DNA from: an uncultured Clostridia bacterium
Lineage (GTDB): Bacteria; Bacillota; Clostridia; Oscillospirales; Oscillospiraceae
Length of the DNA: 50,576 bases
Direction of reading: 5' to 3'
Assembly (NCBI GenBank): GCA_946186225.1
Contig: CAMHMK010000003.1
Span: 1 to 50,576, forward strand
The notes under the pieces were generated by a model. That model was not told where the DNA came from and did not search any database. It saw only the letters and a list, made by a program, of their open reading frames with translations. The position numbers were made by a program, and so were the translations under genes. Shown piece by piece: positions 48,664 through 50,576 of the stretch (position 1 is the first letter of the stretch; every line of letters starts with the position of its first letter).

Positions 48664-49809
48664 TTACATCAGCTTGCGGAACATGGCCTCGAAGTCCTCG
48701 AGGGTCGCGTGGCGGGGATTGCCGGGCGCGCAGGCGTCAGCGGCGGCGGACTGGCAGAGGAAGGGCAAGTCTTCTTCCTTGAGCGCAGCAAGCTTGGTGG
48801 GGATACCGACGTCTACGGAGAGCTGCTTGACTGCGTCGATCGCGGCCTTGCGATACTCGGCCTGGCTCATGCCGTTGGTGTCCACGCCGAAGGCCTCGGC
48901 GATCTTCTTGAACTTCTCGCCGGTAGTCTCCTGGTTGAACTCCATGACGATGGGCAGCATCATCGCGCAGGCGACGCCGTGCGGGGTGTCGTAGACCGCA
49001 CCGAGGGTGTGGGCCATCGAGTGGGCGATTCCAAGACCAACGTTGGAGTAGGCCATCGCGGTAACGTACTGGGCCAGGGCCATGCCCTCGCGGCCGTCGG
49101 GGTCGTTCTGAACGGCCTTGCGGAGGTTCTTCGCAATGAGCTGAATCGCCTCGAGGTTGAGGACGTCGGCGAGCTCCCATGCAGCGGCGGTGGTGTAGCC
49201 CTCGATGGCGTGGGTCAGGGCGTCCATACCGGTGGAGGCCGTCAGGCCCTTGGGCATAGAGGACATCATATCCGGGTCGACAACGGCGACGTCCGGGATG
49301 TCGTTGGGGTCGACGCAGACGAACTTGCGCCGCTTCTCAACGTCGGTGATGACGTAGTTGATCGTGGACTCCGCGCCGGTACCGCCGGTGGTGGGGACAG
49401 CGATCGTGAAGACCGTGCGGTTCTTGGTGGGGGCGACGCCCTCGAGGGAGCGAACGTCGTAGTATTCGGGGTTGTTAACGATGATGCCGATGCCCTTGCC
49501 GGTGTCCATGGAGGAGCCGCCGCCGATGGTGATCATGAAGTCGGCGCCGCTGGCGCGGTAGGCGTCCACGCCGTGCTGGACGTTCTCAATGGTGGGATTG
49601 GGCTTGATGTCGGAATAGAGCTCGAAGGCGATGCCATTCTGCTCGAGCAGATCGGTGACCTTCTTGGTGACGCCGAACTTGACCAGATCGGGATCAGAGG
49701 CGACAAAGGCCTTCTTGAGGCCCTTTCCCTTTACGATACCGGGGATCTCCTGGATGGCGCCATGGCCGTGGTAGGAAATGCCGTTCAGAACAAAACGATT
49801 GACAGACAT
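48664..49809 (-). CDS. iron-containing alcohol dehydrogenase, lactaldehyde reductase (FucO)-like
   Basis: IGGGSSMDTGKGIGI; TGMDALTHAIEGY; GIAHSMAHTLGAVYDTPHGVACAMMLP. Confidence 0.93.
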   Translation of the reverse strand: MSVNRFVLNGISYHGHGAIQEIPGIVKGKGLKKAFVASDPDLVKFGVTKKVTDLLEQNGIAFELYSDIKPNPTIENVQHGVDAYRASGADFMITIGGGSSMDTGKGIGIIVNNPEYYDVRSLEGVAPTKNRTVFTIAVPTTGGTGAESTINYVITDVEKRRKFVCVDPNDIPDVAVVDPDMMSSMPKGLTASTGMDALTHAIEGYTTAAAWELADVLNLEAIQLIAKNLRKAVQNDPDGREGMALAQYVTAMAYSNVGLGIAHSMAHTLGAVYDTPHGVACAMMLPIVMEFNQETTGEKFKKIAEAFGVDTNGMSQAEYRKAAIDAVKQLSVDVGIPTKLAALKEEDLPFLCQSAAADACAPGNPRHATLEDFEAMFRKLM

Positions 49810-49908
49810 ATTGGAACTCCTTTCAAAATATGAGCAGAGACGATCCGGCCAGCGCGGCAGGCAAACCACGGGAAGCCGCGCAGCAAGAACCTTATGCTTC
49901 TATGGGAG

Positions 49909-49937
49909 ATTTTACCAATTTCTGCGCAGCCTGTCAA
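49909..49937 (-). promoter_or_regulatory. promoter of alcohol dehydrogenase gene
   Basis: Minus strand TTGACA, 17 nt, TAAAAT. Confidence 0.75.
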
Positions 49938-50036
49938 CGGTCCGAGCGAAATTTACGATTTGTTCACATGAGAGGACCTTTTATTTTTCGTTATTACCCG
50001 ATCACGCAGCGAAAAGTCTGCGTGATAGAAGCCAAT

Positions 50037-50576
50037 TTAAGCCGCGCTTTTGATCGGATATATCTCAACAATCCGATCATATTCCGTGATACTCTCATGC
50101 AGCAGGTTCAGGAAATCCTGCTCCGCATACATACCGTCGGCGTTGGGGGTGATCCCGGCAAAGCGAATGGGAACAATGGCAGGATGCAGCTCCAGATCCA
50201 GGAGCGGCGCTGCGCGGAGCTGATCGACCGTCTCATAAACCATATCAACCGTGCAATAGCTGTTTCCGTCCGGGCCACTCCACCGGCAGAAGACCAGCTT
50301 GCAGCCGATGGGCGTCTTTTCGATCGCGCCGGGCAGCTCGTAGTCCTCCGCGCCGAGGGCGGCAAGGACGCTGCCCACGTTGGAGTCGTGGCCACAGAGG
50401 AAGGAGAAGGTTCTTCCGTCTTTCGTAAGTTCTGCTTCGATTTCCTGCAAGAGCGGATGGGCGACATTCGCCGCGATCAGCGGGGCGGTAAAGAGCACAT
50501 CGCCGTAAACGTCCTTGACCTCGGAGATCTGCTTCCATTGCTCGAAGCTCAGCTCGTGACCGAAGGCAGCTTTGAG
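50037..50576 (-). CDS. histidine-type (acid) phosphatase, partial at window end
   Basis: FSFLCGHDSNVGSVLAALG (HD motif of the histidine phosphatase superfamily); frame open to the window edge. Confidence 0.75.
   Translation of the reverse strand, partial: LKAAFGHELSFEQWKQISEVKDVYGDVLFTAPLIAANVAHPLLQEIEAELTKDGRTFSFLCGHDSNVGSVLAALGAEDYELPGAIEKTPIGCKLVFCRWSGPDGNSYCTVDMVYETVDQLRAAPLLDLELHPAIVPIRFAGITPNADGMYAEQDFLNLLHESITEYDRIVEIYPIKSAA

Noticed and set aside
49998-50029. ATCACGCAG...CTGCGTGAT inverted repeat as a strong terminator
   Set aside because: 9-bp hairpin without a clear U-tract on either strand; may be a weak terminator for the phosphatase gene but not called.

Overview
The window looks like a Gram-positive (Firmicutes/Clostridia-type) chromosome segment, judged from protein families and strong RBS/sigma-A-like promoters. 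It has two parts. (1) Positions 1 to about 4.6 kb form an accessory, island-like stretch beside a tRNA-Ser(CGA) gene. It carries an XRE regulator with a perfect 18-bp inverted repeat/promoter, a SLOG-family gene broken by an in-frame TAA, a HipA-like kinase and several uncharacterised proteins. (2) The rest is mostly housekeeping: tpiA, pgk, trmL, folA, thyA, pgeF, secA, a two-component system, ymdB, dapA, queA, tgt, yajC, dnaD/dnaC-like genes, serine dehydratase, sbcDC and proS. Several less ordinary modules are embedded in it. These are: a compact co-directional cluster (about 4.9-11.8 kb) with an acyl-CoA-synthetase-like ligase, an E2/CAT-like protein whose catalytic His is Glu, a DUF1624-type membrane protein, a DUF362 ferredoxin, a GT2 and an HprK-like kinase; a response regulator/histidine kinase/pseudo-HtrA operon in which the protease triad appears lost; a YhaO/YhaN-like pair with transmembrane segments in the ATPase; and a three-gene phosphonate (2-aminoethylphosphonate) biosynthesis operon with a cytidylyltransferase-PEP mutase fusion and a ~185-nt leader. 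All calls come from reading the sequence and ORF translations; no database search was run.
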